DNA from: Propionibacteriaceae bacterium
Lineage (GTDB): Bacteria > Actinomycetota > Actinomycetes > Propionibacteriales > Propionibacteriaceae
NCBI GenBank assembly: GCA_020846255.1
Contig: JADLEH010000108.1
Location: 1-33,473, forward strand
Direction of reading: 5' to 3'
DNA: 33,473 nt
A program made the position numbers and the translations under genes. The notes beneath the pieces were generated by a model that had not been told where the DNA came from, ran no database searches, and saw nothing but the letters and a program-made list of their open reading frames with translations. Within the stretch, counting starts at the first letter, position 1; every line of letters starts with the position of its first letter. Shown here piece by piece: positions 9,211 to 16,119 of the stretch.

Positions 9211-10122
9211 GTGCCAGAACCCACCCGCCTGCGCCCGGCGTTCATGATGCTCGCGGCTGCGGTGCTCTTCGGCACGACCGGGACGGCGCAGGCCTTCGGG
9301 CCCGCGGCAGCAAACCCGCTCAGCGTCGGCGCGGTGCGCCAGGTGGTCGGCGGCACCCTGCTGCTGGCCATCCTCGTGGTCTGGTGGCTGCGCAACCACG
9401 GCTTCCGGCTGCCCCGGTGGTCCGGCAAGGTCGGCTGGGTGCTGCTCGGCGGGGCCTGCGTGATGGCCTTCCAGGCCACCTTCTTCTTCGGGACCAGGGG
9501 CAACGGCGTGGCAGTTGGCACCGTGCTGGCCCTCGGCTCCAGCCCCCTGTTCGCCGGTCTGTTCGACTGGCTCCGCGGCAACCGGCCGTCAAGGCGCTGG
9601 CTGGCTGCCACCGGCCTCGCCGTTGTCGGCATCGTCCTGCTGTCGGGTGCGGTCGGGCGGGCCGCTGCCCTGGAGCCGCTGCCCGTACTGGCCTCCCTGG
9701 TCGCCGGGGCCGCCTACGCCGGCTACGCGGTGGCCACGGCTGCCCTGGTGCAGCAGGGCGTCGCTGCCCTGCCGGCAACGGCCGCCGTTGTCGGCACCAG
9801 CGGCCTGCTCGGGGCGGTCGTGTGCACCTTCACCGACAACTCGTGGCTCACCGAACCGCGCGGGCTGGCCGTGGCACTCTGGCTCGGCGGCGTGACCGTC
9901 GTGGTCTCCTACCTGCTGATGGGATCAGCGCTACGACACCTGAGCGCAGCGACGGCCATCACCCTCGGCCTCGCCGAGCCGCTGACGGCTGCCGTCCTCG
10001 GAGTCGTGGTCGTCGGTGAGACCCTCTCCCCGCCCCAGGCCGCCGGCGTGCTGCTGGTCCTCGGCGGAGTGCTGATCGCCGGCACAGCCCGGGCTGTTCC
10101 AGGCGTGCCCGTCGTGGCATGA
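9211..10122 (+). CDS. EamA/DMT-family transporter
   Basis: A 303-residue inner-membrane protein with ten hydrophobic segments arranged as two EamA repeats (about 8-140 and 155-297), the drug/metabolite transporter fold. The first helix holds the family-like LFGTTGTAQAFGP and the final helices hold LSAATAITLGLAEPLTAAVLG, the typical E-P-(L/V) motif of the second repeat. It probably exports amino acids, metabolites or drugs; the substrate cannot be predicted. The GTG start is supported by the leaderless -10 box. Its TGA overlaps an ATG of the next gene frame, although that gene probably starts 27 bases later. Confidence 0.93.
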   Translation: MPEPTRLRPAFMMLAAAVLFGTTGTAQAFGPAAANPLSVGAVRQVVGGTLLLAILVVWWLRNHGFRLPRWSGKVGWVLLGGACVMAFQATFFFGTRGNGVAVGTVLALGSSPLFAGLFDWLRGNRPSRRWLAATGLAVVGIVLLSGAVGRAAALEPLPVLASLVAGAAYAGYAVATAALVQQGVAALPATAAVVGTSGLLGAVVCTFTDNSWLTEPRGLAVALWLGGVTVVVSYLLMGSALRHLSAATAITLGLAEPLTAAVLGVVVVGETLSPPQAAGVLLVLGGVLIAGTARAVPGVPVVA

Positions 10123-10136
10123 TCCTCGCACCAGCG

Positions 10137-10143
10137 AAGGAGG
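10137..10143 (+). promoter_or_regulatory. Ribosome binding site that selects a TTG start
   Basis: AAGGAGG, a full anti-Shine-Dalgarno match, five bases before TTG 10149. It lies inside the longer frame that begins at ATG 10119 and argues against that start. Confidence 0.75.
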
Positions 10144-10148
10144 CCGCC

Positions 10149-10580
10149 TTGCCAAGCTTCACCACGACCCTTTTCGTCACTGGCAACAACGTCGGCATCG
10201 AGGTCCCAGAAGAGGTCGTGACCGGGTTCGGTGCCGGCAAGCGGGTGCCGGTGATCGTCACCATCGCCGGCTACAGCTACCCCTCGACCATCGCAGTGAT
10301 GGGCGGACGCTACCTGCTGCCCCTTGCGGCCGAGCACCGCGTTGCTGCCGGGGTGGCCGGTGGGGAGACCCACGAGATCACGCTCACCCACGACACCTCG
10401 CCGAGGGTGACGCCGGTGCCGGACGACCTGGCCGCAGCCCTGGCCACCGCGGGACTCCTGGAGAAGTTCGAAGCCCTTGCCCCGTCCCACCGGAAGGAGC
10501 ATGTGCGCTCGGTGCTCGAGGCCAAGGCGGAGGCCACCCGGCAGCGCCGGATCGAGAAGGTGGTGGCAGCCCTGGGCTGA
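10149..10580 (+). CDS. DUF1905/YdeI-type small protein
   Basis: A 143-residue cytosolic protein in two parts. The N-terminal DUF1905-like beta barrel (about 1-85) has the pattern GVEVPEEV-FG-GKRVPVIVTIAGYSYPSTIAVMGGRYLLPL. The C-terminal YdeI/OmpD-associated helical segment (about 95-143) ends in LAPSHRKEHVRSVLEAKAEATRQRRIEKVV. Function is unknown; the YdeI name comes from stress-related genes in enterobacteria. An ideal AAGGAGG (10137-10143) five bases before TTG 10149 decides the start over the ATG at 10119, which overlaps the transporter stop. Confidence 0.85.
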   Translation: MPSFTTTLFVTGNNVGIEVPEEVVTGFGAGKRVPVIVTIAGYSYPSTIAVMGGRYLLPLAAEHRVAAGVAGGETHEITLTHDTSPRVTPVPDDLAAALATAGLLEKFEALAPSHRKEHVRSVLEAKAEATRQRRIEKVVAALG

Positions 10581-10590
10581 GGCCCCGGAC

Positions 10591-11082
10591 TCAGTTGTCC
10601 GTGGACCGGCCGACCAGCGGCGGCTCGCTCGACCACGGGAAGGCGATCCACTCGTCGGTGCGACGCCACACGTAGTCGCACTTCACCACCGACTGCGACT
10701 TCTCGTACAGCACCGCCGTGCGGGTCTCGGCGACATGGGCCTCGCAGAAGTCGCGCACCATCCGGAGCGTCTCGCCGGTGTCGGCCACGTCGTCGACGAT
10801 CAGCACCTTCTGGCCGGACAGGTCGACCGCTACCGGCACCGGCGGCAGCAGTACCGGCAGCGGCAGTCGCTCGTCGACGCCGGTGTAGAACTCGACGTTG
10901 ATGATGTGCAGGTTCTTGATGCCCATGGCGTAGCTCATCGTCCCGGCGGGCAGCATGCCGCCACGGGTGATCGACATGATCAGGTCGGGCTGGTAGCCGG
11001 AATCGACCACCATCTGGGCCAGCTCCCGGGCCGCCTTGCCGAACAGTTCCCAGGTGAGTACTTCGCGGACCGGTTGGCTCAT
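10591..11082 (-). CDS. Purine-type phosphoribosyltransferase
   Basis: A 163-residue type I phosphoribosyltransferase transferring ribose-5-phosphate from PRPP to a base, probably purine salvage (xanthine/hypoxanthine class). The PRPP-binding signature VLIVDDVADTG occupies about 93-103. ITRGGMLPAG (about 38-47) is the loop that binds pyrophosphate, and CDYVWRRTDEWIAFPW near the C-terminus is the base-binding hood seen in this subgroup. ATG 11082 follows GGAAAG; AAAGAT also lies six bases before it, so leaderless initiation is possible. It diverges from acylphosphatase. The exact base specificity cannot be read here. Confidence 0.9.
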   Translation of the reverse strand: MSQPVREVLTWELFGKAARELAQMVVDSGYQPDLIMSITRGGMLPAGTMSYAMGIKNLHIINVEFYTGVDERLPLPVLLPPVPVAVDLSGQKVLIVDDVADTGETLRMVRDFCEAHVAETRTAVLYEKSQSVVKCDYVWRRTDEWIAFPWSSEPPLVGRSTDN

Positions 11083-11179
11083 GGCGACATCTTTCCAGAT
11101 GAGCCGGACCCGCAGCGGCCCTCTCGCAGCTTGAGGACGGCCGGTGCAGCTGTTGAACCCGTCGCTGTCCCCGGGTTGA

Positions 11180-11470
11180 ATGGGCGCCATGCTCGCCGCC
11201 GTGATCACCGTCCGCGGACGCGTCCAGGGCGTGGGTTTCCGCTGGTGGGCCACCGGCGAGGCCAGGTACCTGGGCCTTTCCGGCTACGCCGAGAACCAGG
11301 CGGACGGCTCGGTCGAGATCCGGGTGCAGGGCGAGGCCGAAGCCGTCGGCCGGATGATCCGGCTGACCCTGGAGAACCCGACGACCACCGGTCGCCCCGG
11401 CTGGATCGACGACCACGACGTGCGCTGGGTCGATGTGGTTCCCGGGGCCCGGGCGTTCGGCTACCGCTGA
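11180..11470 (+). CDS. acyP: Acylphosphatase
   Basis: A small cytosolic enzyme that hydrolyses acylphosphates such as acetyl phosphate. The signature RGRVQGVGFRWW holds the catalytic Arg, and the second motif is GLSGYAENQADGSVEI with the catalytic Asn. At 94-96 residues the length matches the family (about 90-100). Two in-frame ATGs (11180 and 11189) compete; a TTGAAT seven bases before 11189 could make that one a leaderless start. The C-terminal half after WIDDHDVRW is slightly divergent. Confidence 0.93.
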   Translation: MGAMLAAVITVRGRVQGVGFRWWATGEARYLGLSGYAENQADGSVEIRVQGEAEAVGRMIRLTLENPTTTGRPGWIDDHDVRWVDVVPGARAFGYR

Positions 11471-11487
11471 AGGGTGAGCCGGGCGGC

Positions 11488-11661
11488 CTACTCGCCGACC
11501 GTGGTCTCGTTGAACGGCATGTAGGGCGCGATCTGGGGGAACACCCAGATGAACAGCACAGCCACCACGGCTGCGGCCAGCAGCACCGCCTCGATCACCT
11601 TCAAGGCCCTGGGGCCGGGCAGCAGCCGCCAGACGAGTCCGTAGAAGGACACCTCACTCAC
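11488..11661 (-). CDS. 57-residue membrane protein coupled to the class E sortase
   Basis: A short gene not usually called because of its length. From GTG 11661 it encodes MSEVSFYGLVWRLLPG, a basic loop (PRALKVIEA), one hydrophobic helix (about 25-44, VLLAAAVVAVLFIWVFPQ) and a short acidic C-terminus PFNETTVGE. Its GTG lies inside the end of the sortase gene (8-base overlap, GTGAGTGA), so it is translationally coupled to it, with AAGGTGGGT upstream as ribosome binding site. Similar small one-helix proteins sit beside actinobacterial class E sortases in my recollection; function is unknown. The topology predicts the N-terminus inside and the C-terminus outside. Confidence 0.8.
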   Translation of the reverse strand: MSEVSFYGLVWRLLPGPRALKVIEAVLLAAAVVAVLFIWVFPQIAPYMPFNETTVGE

Positions 11662-12319
11662 CCACCTTCAGCACTTCGGCCGGGACGCCCTGGGCATGGG
11701 GGTACTCGGCAGCCAACTCGGCGTGGACCACGTACCGCTCCCTTGCGCTGAACTCCGGGTGGCAGCTGGTGAGGGTGAGGACGGCCTCGGTGGCCTCGGC
11801 CTCCGGCCGGTCCGGCACCGGGAGCAGCACCGAGACCTGCGACGGCTGCACGACCTGGTGACCGGTGACCCGGTAGACGAAGTAGCTCTTCGCCGTCTCC
11901 ACCAGCACAACGTCGCCGTCGGTGAGCTTGTCGATCTGGTTGAACGGCTTGCCGTAGGTGGTGCGGTGGCCGGCCATCGCGAAGTTGCCGACCTCGCCGG
12001 GACCGGCGGTATCGGCGTAGTGGCCGACGCCGCGCATCAGGACTTCCCGAGTGGTGCCCTCGTAGAGGGGCCGGGCGAACCTGGCCCCGAAGCGGGGAAT
12101 CCGGACGATGGCGAAAGCCTCGCCCAGCTCCACCTGCTTCGGCTGCACCCAGGCGGGATCGGTGAAGTCCTGCTGCAGGGTCGTGACCACCTGGCCGGCA
12201 TCGGCGTCGGCGACCACGTCGGTCCACCACAGCTGCCAGCCGACGAAGAGGACCAGCACGACACCGATGGTGACGAGCAGTTCGCCGAGGAGGCCGGCGA
12301 GTCCGCGGACGATCCGCAT
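11654..12319 (-). CDS. Class E sortase
   Basis: A membrane-anchored transpeptidase that attaches LAXTG-type surface proteins to peptidoglycan. It has 221 residues. An N-terminal signal-anchor helix (about 10-30) precedes the sortase barrel. The catalytic His118 is in AMAGHRTTYG, Cys186 in LTLTSCHP, and Arg195 in SARERYVV; the TLTSC form is typical of class E, the housekeeping-like sortase of high-GC actinobacteria. ATG 12319 follows CAGGAGGC at good spacing. No substrate with an obvious sorting motif is encoded in this window. It is divergent from a two-component system across 160 bp. Confidence 0.95.
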   Translation of the reverse strand: MRIVRGLAGLLGELLVTIGVVLVLFVGWQLWWTDVVADADAGQVVTTLQQDFTDPAWVQPKQVELGEAFAIVRIPRFGARFARPLYEGTTREVLMRGVGHYADTAGPGEVGNFAMAGHRTTYGKPFNQIDKLTDGDVVLVETAKSYFVYRVTGHQVVQPSQVSVLLPVPDRPEAEATEAVLTLTSCHPEFSARERYVVHAELAAEYPHAQGVPAEVLKVGE

Positions 12320-12421
12320 GCAGCCTCCTGAAGGTTCGCGCCCGCGCCGACCGGGGCGGGAAAAGGTTACCCCGCGCCCCGGCGAACAGCGGAAGCGACC
12401 CAAGCCCGGCCCCGACAGTCA

Positions 12422-12427
12422 TAGGGT
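12422..12427 (+). promoter_or_regulatory. Probable -10 box of the response regulator operon
   Basis: TAGGGT on the plus strand, which would give a 5' leader of about 45 bases before ATG 12480. GAGAGAG lies about 8 bases before the start as a weak ribosome binding site. The region is shared with the divergent sortase promoter. Confidence 0.4.
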
Positions 12428-12479
12428 TCACACAGGAAACTGCCAGCCGGCGCTCACCCCGCGCTGAGAGAGTTGGTCC

Positions 12480-13220
12480 ATGGCCATCACTGCGCGAAGC
12501 GGACAGGAAGCACTCACCCGCCCGGATGGGACGGCCATCCGGATCCTCACCGTGGACGACGAGACCAGCCTCACCGAGTTGCTCAGCATGGCGCTGCGGT
12601 ACGAGGGCTGGGAGGTCGCGACGGCCGCCTCCGGACTGGCAGCTGTGAAGACCGCGCGCGAGGTCCGTCCCGATGCGATCGTCCTCGACATGATGCTGCC
12701 GGACTTCGACGGCCTTGAGGTGATGCGCCGCATCCGTACCGAGCAGCCCGACGTGCCCGTCATCTTCCTCACCGCCAGGGATGCGCTGGATGACCGGATC
12801 GGCGGCCTGACCGCCGGCGGTGACGACTACGTCACCAAGCCGTTCAGCCTCGAGGAGCTGGTGGCCCGGCTGCGGGCCCTGCTCCGCAGGTCGGGCGCCA
12901 CGACCCTGCGCAACGAGTCCCAGCTGGTGGTCGGCGACCTGACCCTGGACGAGGACAGCCACGAGGTCGCCCGCGGCGGCGAGGTCATCAACCTCACCGC
13001 AACCGAGTTCGAGCTCCTGCGCTACCTGATGCGCAACCCGCGCCGTGTGCTCAGCAAGGCGCAGATCCTCGACCGGGTCTGGAACTACGACTTCGGCGGG
13101 CAGGCGAACGTCGTCGAGCTCTACATCTCCTACCTCCGCAAGAAGATCGACGCCGGCCGGCCACCCATGATCCACACGATGCGCGGCGCCGGCTACGTGC
13201 TCAAGCCGGGCGCCGAATGA
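12480..13220 (+). CDS. OmpR/PhoB-type response regulator
   Basis: A 246-residue two-component response regulator. The receiver domain (about 20-135) has acidic pocket Asp26-Asp27, phospho-acceptor Asp70 in IVLDMMLPDFDG, Thr98 in IFLTARD and Lys120 in YVTKPF. The C-terminal winged helix (about 150-244) holds LTATEFELLRYLMRNPRRVLSKAQIL and the recognition-helix region VVELYISYLRKKID. A 20-residue N-terminal extension precedes the receiver. It overlaps its kinase by four bases (ATGA). It resembles the mycobacterial TcrX/TrcR/MtrA group; targets are unknown, but the divergent sortase is an obvious candidate. Confidence 0.95.
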   Translation: MAITARSGQEALTRPDGTAIRILTVDDETSLTELLSMALRYEGWEVATAASGLAAVKTAREVRPDAIVLDMMLPDFDGLEVMRRIRTEQPDVPVIFLTARDALDDRIGGLTAGGDDYVTKPFSLEELVARLRALLRRSGATTLRNESQLVVGDLTLDEDSHEVARGGEVINLTATEFELLRYLMRNPRRVLSKAQILDRVWNYDFGGQANVVELYISYLRKKIDAGRPPMIHTMRGAGYVLKPGAE

Positions 13221-14662
13221 CCCTGCCGGTCGCCCCAGCCAGCACCGTCCCCGCGCCGATGGGCCGGGGGACCCTGAGCCGGCAGCTGGTGGTACGCACG
13301 ACCGCGCTCGTTGCCCTGGTCACGATCGCGCTGAGCCTGTTCACTGCGCTCGCCATCTTCCAGATCCTGCAGAACCAGCTCGACGACCGGCTCCAGAGCG
13401 CAGCCTCGCGGCCGGACCGGTTCGTCGGTTCCAACCCTCCGACCGGCGGCTCGGATCCTGCCGGCTCCGGCCTGATCCGCATCGACGCTGCCGGCGGGCA
13501 GTTCCTGGTCTCGTCCCAGCCCGAAGGCCTCACCGCTGCCGGCACAGCCATGCTGCTGTCCCTGGACGCCTCGCGGGCCCCGGTCACCATGCGACTCCCC
13601 GAGGTCGGCCTCTACCGGGTCCTCGTCCAGGAGCGGGAGGTCCGCGAGGTCATCGTGACGACGGTGGTCGCCCTGCCCTACCGCGAGGTCACCACCCCGA
13701 TGACCAGCCTGCTGATGATGGCCGGCCTGCTGACGCTCGTCGCGATCGTGCTGTCCTTCGTCGGTGCCCGGCGGGTGGTGGAGCGCTCGCTGCGTCCGCT
13801 GACCCGGCTGGCCACCACGGCACACCAGGTCTCCAACCTGCCCCTGGACAGCGGCGAGGGCCACGTGCCGATCCGGGTGGCGCCGGCCGACGCCGACCCG
13901 GCCTCCGAGGTCGGCCAGGTCGGGCTGGCCTTCAACCACATGCTCGACAATGTCGAACACGCGCTCGCCGCCCGGCACCGGAGCGAGACCAAGGTGCGCC
14001 GGTTCGTCGCCGACGCCTCCCACGAGTTGCGCAACCCGCTGGCCTCCATCCGCGGCTACGCCGAACTGACCCGGCGCGGGTCGGAGGAACTGCCGAACGA
14101 TGCTGCCCACGCGCTCGGCCGGATCGAGGCCGAGTCCGAACGGATGTCGGCATTGGTCCAGGACCTGCTCCTGCTGGCCCGCCTCGACTCCGAGCCGACC
14201 CTCGACCTGCAACCGACCGACCTCACCGCGATCGTGCTGAACGCGGTCAGCGACGCCCGGGCTGCCAGCGCTGACCACACCTGGGCGCTCGACCTGCCGG
14301 AGGACGTGGTGATGGCGCGGGCGGACGCCAACCGGCTGCACCAGGTGGTGGCCAACCTGCTCGCCAACGCCCGCACCCACACGCCGCCGGGCACGCGGGT
14401 GGAGACGGCACTGAGCCGGGTGGGCGACTGGGCCGCGATCTCGGTCACCGACGACGGGCCCGGCGTACCCGCCGAGATCCAGGACACGGTCTTCGAGCGC
14501 TTCACCCGGGCCGACGCCAGCCGGGTCCGGCAGGCCGGGGGCTCCTCGACCGGCCTGGGTCTTGCGATCGTCGCGGCCGTTGTGAACGCCCACGGCGGCG
14601 AGGTGGCCCTGGACAGCCGGCCCGGCTACACGCGGTTCACCATCCGCGTCCCGCTCGCCTGA
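13217..14662 (+). CDS. Sensor histidine kinase
   Basis: A 481-residue membrane kinase cognate to the preceding regulator. TM1 is about 28-52 and an extracytoplasmic sensor about 55-160 (short, no recognised fold). TM2 is about 161-183, and the HAMP-like segment beginning ARRVVERSLRPLTRLA runs about 184-255. The dimerisation helix has His269 in DASHELRNPLASIRGYAELT, and the ATPase has N box LHQVVANLLANARTHT, G1 VTDDGPGVP and G2 GLGLAIVAAVV. All catalytic boxes are intact. It ends 15 bp before a strong nested palindrome that probably terminates its transcript. Confidence 0.95.
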   Translation: MTLPVAPASTVPAPMGRGTLSRQLVVRTTALVALVTIALSLFTALAIFQILQNQLDDRLQSAASRPDRFVGSNPPTGGSDPAGSGLIRIDAAGGQFLVSSQPEGLTAAGTAMLLSLDASRAPVTMRLPEVGLYRVLVQEREVREVIVTTVVALPYREVTTPMTSLLMMAGLLTLVAIVLSFVGARRVVERSLRPLTRLATTAHQVSNLPLDSGEGHVPIRVAPADADPASEVGQVGLAFNHMLDNVEHALAARHRSETKVRRFVADASHELRNPLASIRGYAELTRRGSEELPNDAAHALGRIEAESERMSALVQDLLLLARLDSEPTLDLQPTDLTAIVLNAVSDARAASADHTWALDLPEDVVMARADANRLHQVVANLLANARTHTPPGTRVETALSRVGDWAAISVTDDGPGVPAEIQDTVFERFTRADASRVRQAGGSSTGLGLAIVAAVVNAHGGEVALDSRPGYTRFTIRVPLA

Positions 14663-14676
14663 CCCCCTGCCCCTCC

Positions 14677-14748
14677 CGCCTCGCTACCCTTCGGTTCACC
14701 CCGCTACCCGTAGATGGGTAGCGGGGCGCACCAATGGGTAGCGAGGCG
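14677..14748. repeat. 72-bp nested palindrome between convergent genes
   Basis: Two concentric inverted repeats. The outer arms are 13 bp (14677-14689 and 14736-14748, CGCCTCGCTACCC and its complement). The inner arms are 11 bp (14699-14709 and 14716-14726, CCCCGCTACCC and its complement) around a six-base loop. The two 9-base spacers are themselves partly complementary, so the whole element folds as one long hairpin. The arms also share GCTACCC/GGGTAGCG as direct repeats. It sits between the kinase stop and the convergent small-membrane-protein stop. It probably works as a two-way terminator and looks like a REP-type dispersed element. Confidence 0.85.
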
Positions 14749-14765
14749 CGGGTTCGGGCCCCCGG

Positions 14766-15023
14766 TTAGGCGGCCGAGCGGGTGACCAGGCGGTGGTCGG
14801 TGGCCGCCGTGCGAGGGGCGGCCAGGTGGGCGACCCCGGACGGGGCAGCGGGGTCGGGACCGCGCTGGGCCGAGGCCCGCAGGTCATCGTGCAGCCGGGC
14901 CAGGTCGCGGTCGTTCCTGGTGTCGATGCCGGGCCGCCACTGGGTGGTGGCGCGCCGGTGGGCCGGCTGCAGGGCCAGCATGAGGAACACGATCAGGGCG
15001 AGTACTACCAGGATTCCGGTCAT
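14766..15023 (-). CDS. Small single-pass membrane protein
   Basis: An 85-residue protein with an N-terminal hydrophobic helix (about 2-18, MTGILVVLALIVFLMLALQP) followed by a hydrophilic Arg/Asp-rich tail that probably lies in the cytoplasm. No family is recognised. GAAGGA eight bases before ATG 15023 is a good ribosome binding site, and TATAGA just upstream may be the -10 box. The gene diverges from a GlxA-type regulator. Its ribosome binding site lies inside one arm of a 15-bp inverted repeat, so the regulator may control it directly. Confidence 0.7.
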   Translation of the reverse strand: MTGILVVLALIVFLMLALQPAHRRATTQWRPGIDTRNDRDLARLHDDLRASAQRGPDPAAPSGVAHLAAPRTAATDHRLVTRSAA

Positions 15024-15095
15024 GGCTGGAATCCTTCTATAGCGTGATCCCCGCCACCAGTGGCTTGATTGTCAGTATGCGAAGGATTCCAGCCA
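15023..15095. promoter_or_regulatory. Concentric inverted repeats in a divergent promoter
   Basis: Perfect 15-bp arms at 15023-15037 and 15081-15095 (TGGCTGGAATCCTTC and its complement), spaced by 43 bases. Nested almost exactly on the same centre is GCCAC-CA-GTGGC (15053-15064). The left arm covers the ribosome binding site and start codon of the leftward gene; the right arm ends two bases before the -10 box of the rightward regulator. The layout fits an operator bound by a dimer or by DNA looping. Confidence 0.7.
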
Positions 15096-15096
15096 C

Positions 15097-15102
15097 TATG
15101 CT
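15097..15102 (+). promoter_or_regulatory. -10 box, leaderless promoter of the GlxA-type regulator
   Basis: TATGCT 6 bases before ATG 15109. There is no ribosome binding site in between. Confidence 0.6.
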
Positions 15103-15108
15103 GTCGGC

Positions 15109-16110
15109 ATGAGCCTGCACCAGGTGAGCGTCATCCTCCTCGAGCCGGTGGCGATGTTCGAGTTCAGCCTCGCCGTAGAGGTGTTCGGTGTCGACCGTTC
15201 CGACGACGGGATCGAACCCTTCGACTTCCGGGTCTGCGCCGTCGAGCCCGGCAAGCCGATGGCGAGCAAGAACTTCGACCCCTTCACCATCACCGCGCAG
15301 CTGGGCCTCGAGGCGGTGGCGGGCAGCGACCTGGTGGTCGTCGCCGCGACGCTGCCCCGCGCCGACGACGAGTACCCGGCAGCAGTGCTGGAGGCGTTGC
15401 GGGCTGCTCACCGAGCCGGAGCAACGGTGCTCAGCCTCTGCTCTGCCTCCTTCGTGCTCGGCGCCGCCGGCCTGCTCGACGGTCGGCGCTGCACCACGCA
15501 CTGGCTGTACGCGGACCAGATGCGGCGGCGCTACCCACAGGCGGACGTGGACGCCAAGGTGCTGTTCGTGGAGGACACCGGGATCGTGACCAGCGCCGGC
15601 ACCGCCGCCGGGATCGACGCCTGCCTGCACCTGGTGCGCAAGGAGCTCGGCGCAGCTGTCGCCACCCGGATCGCCCGCCGGATGGTGGTGCCGCCCCAGC
15701 GTGACGGCGGCCAGCTCCAGTACGTGGAGGCGCCGATCCCGGCGTGCTCGGCAGACAGCCTCTCGCCGGTCCTGGAGTGGGCGGTCGCGAACCTGGACCA
15801 GGCCCAGACGGTCGCAACGCTGGCGGCCCGGGCCGTGATGAGCGAGCGGACGTTCGCCCGGAGGTTCGCCTCGGAGACCGGCACCACCCCGCACAAGTGG
15901 CTGAACCAGCAGCGGATCCTCGCCGCCCGCAACCTGCTGGAACGCACCGACCTGTCGGTGGACCAGATCTCCAGCCGCGTCGGCTTCAACTCCCCGGTCG
16001 TCCTCCGGGAGCACTTCCGCGAGGTCATCGGCATCTCGCCGCTCGCCTACCGCCGCCGCTTCGGCAACGACCCGGATGGTGAGGACGCCGAGCTGGCCGC
16101 GATCGGATAG
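15109..16110 (+). CDS. GlxA-type transcriptional regulator (DJ-1/PfpI plus AraC HTH)
   Basis: A 333-residue regulator. The N-terminal DJ-1/PfpI-like domain (about 5-175) contains the nucleophile-elbow-like LSLCSASFVLGAAGLL, where Cys aligns with the reactive Cys of the fold but serves ligand sensing in this family. GIVTSAGTAAGIDACLHLV marks its end. The C-terminal AraC domain (about 220-325) has two helix-turn-helices, VATLAARAVMSERTFARRF and VDQISSRVGFNSPVVLREHFREV. Relatives such as GlxA and ArgR/CdhR control carnitine, arginine or glyoxylate-type catabolism; the inducer here is unknown. It probably binds the inverted repeats in front of it. Its stop codon forms part of the deoC -10 box. 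Confidence 0.93.
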   Translation: MSLHQVSVILLEPVAMFEFSLAVEVFGVDRSDDGIEPFDFRVCAVEPGKPMASKNFDPFTITAQLGLEAVAGSDLVVVAATLPRADDEYPAAVLEALRAAHRAGATVLSLCSASFVLGAAGLLDGRRCTTHWLYADQMRRRYPQADVDAKVLFVEDTGIVTSAGTAAGIDACLHLVRKELGAAVATRIARRMVVPPQRDGGQLQYVEAPIPACSADSLSPVLEWAVANLDQAQTVATLAARAVMSERTFARRFASETGTTPHKWLNQQRILAARNLLERTDLSVDQISSRVGFNSPVVLREHFREVIGISPLAYRRRFGNDPDGEDAELAAIG

Positions 16111-16113
16111 CGT
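16108..16113 (+). promoter_or_regulatory. -10 box, leaderless promoter of deoC
   Basis: TAGCGT 6 bases before ATG 16120. The first three bases are the stop codon of the upstream regulator gene. Confidence 0.55.
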
Positions 16114-16119
16114 CGGCTC

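Noticed and set aside
15098-15112. A four-codon upstream frame (MLSA) overlapping the GlxA-type start as ATGA
   Set aside because: The -10 box TATGCT overlaps its ATG, so transcription should begin downstream of it.
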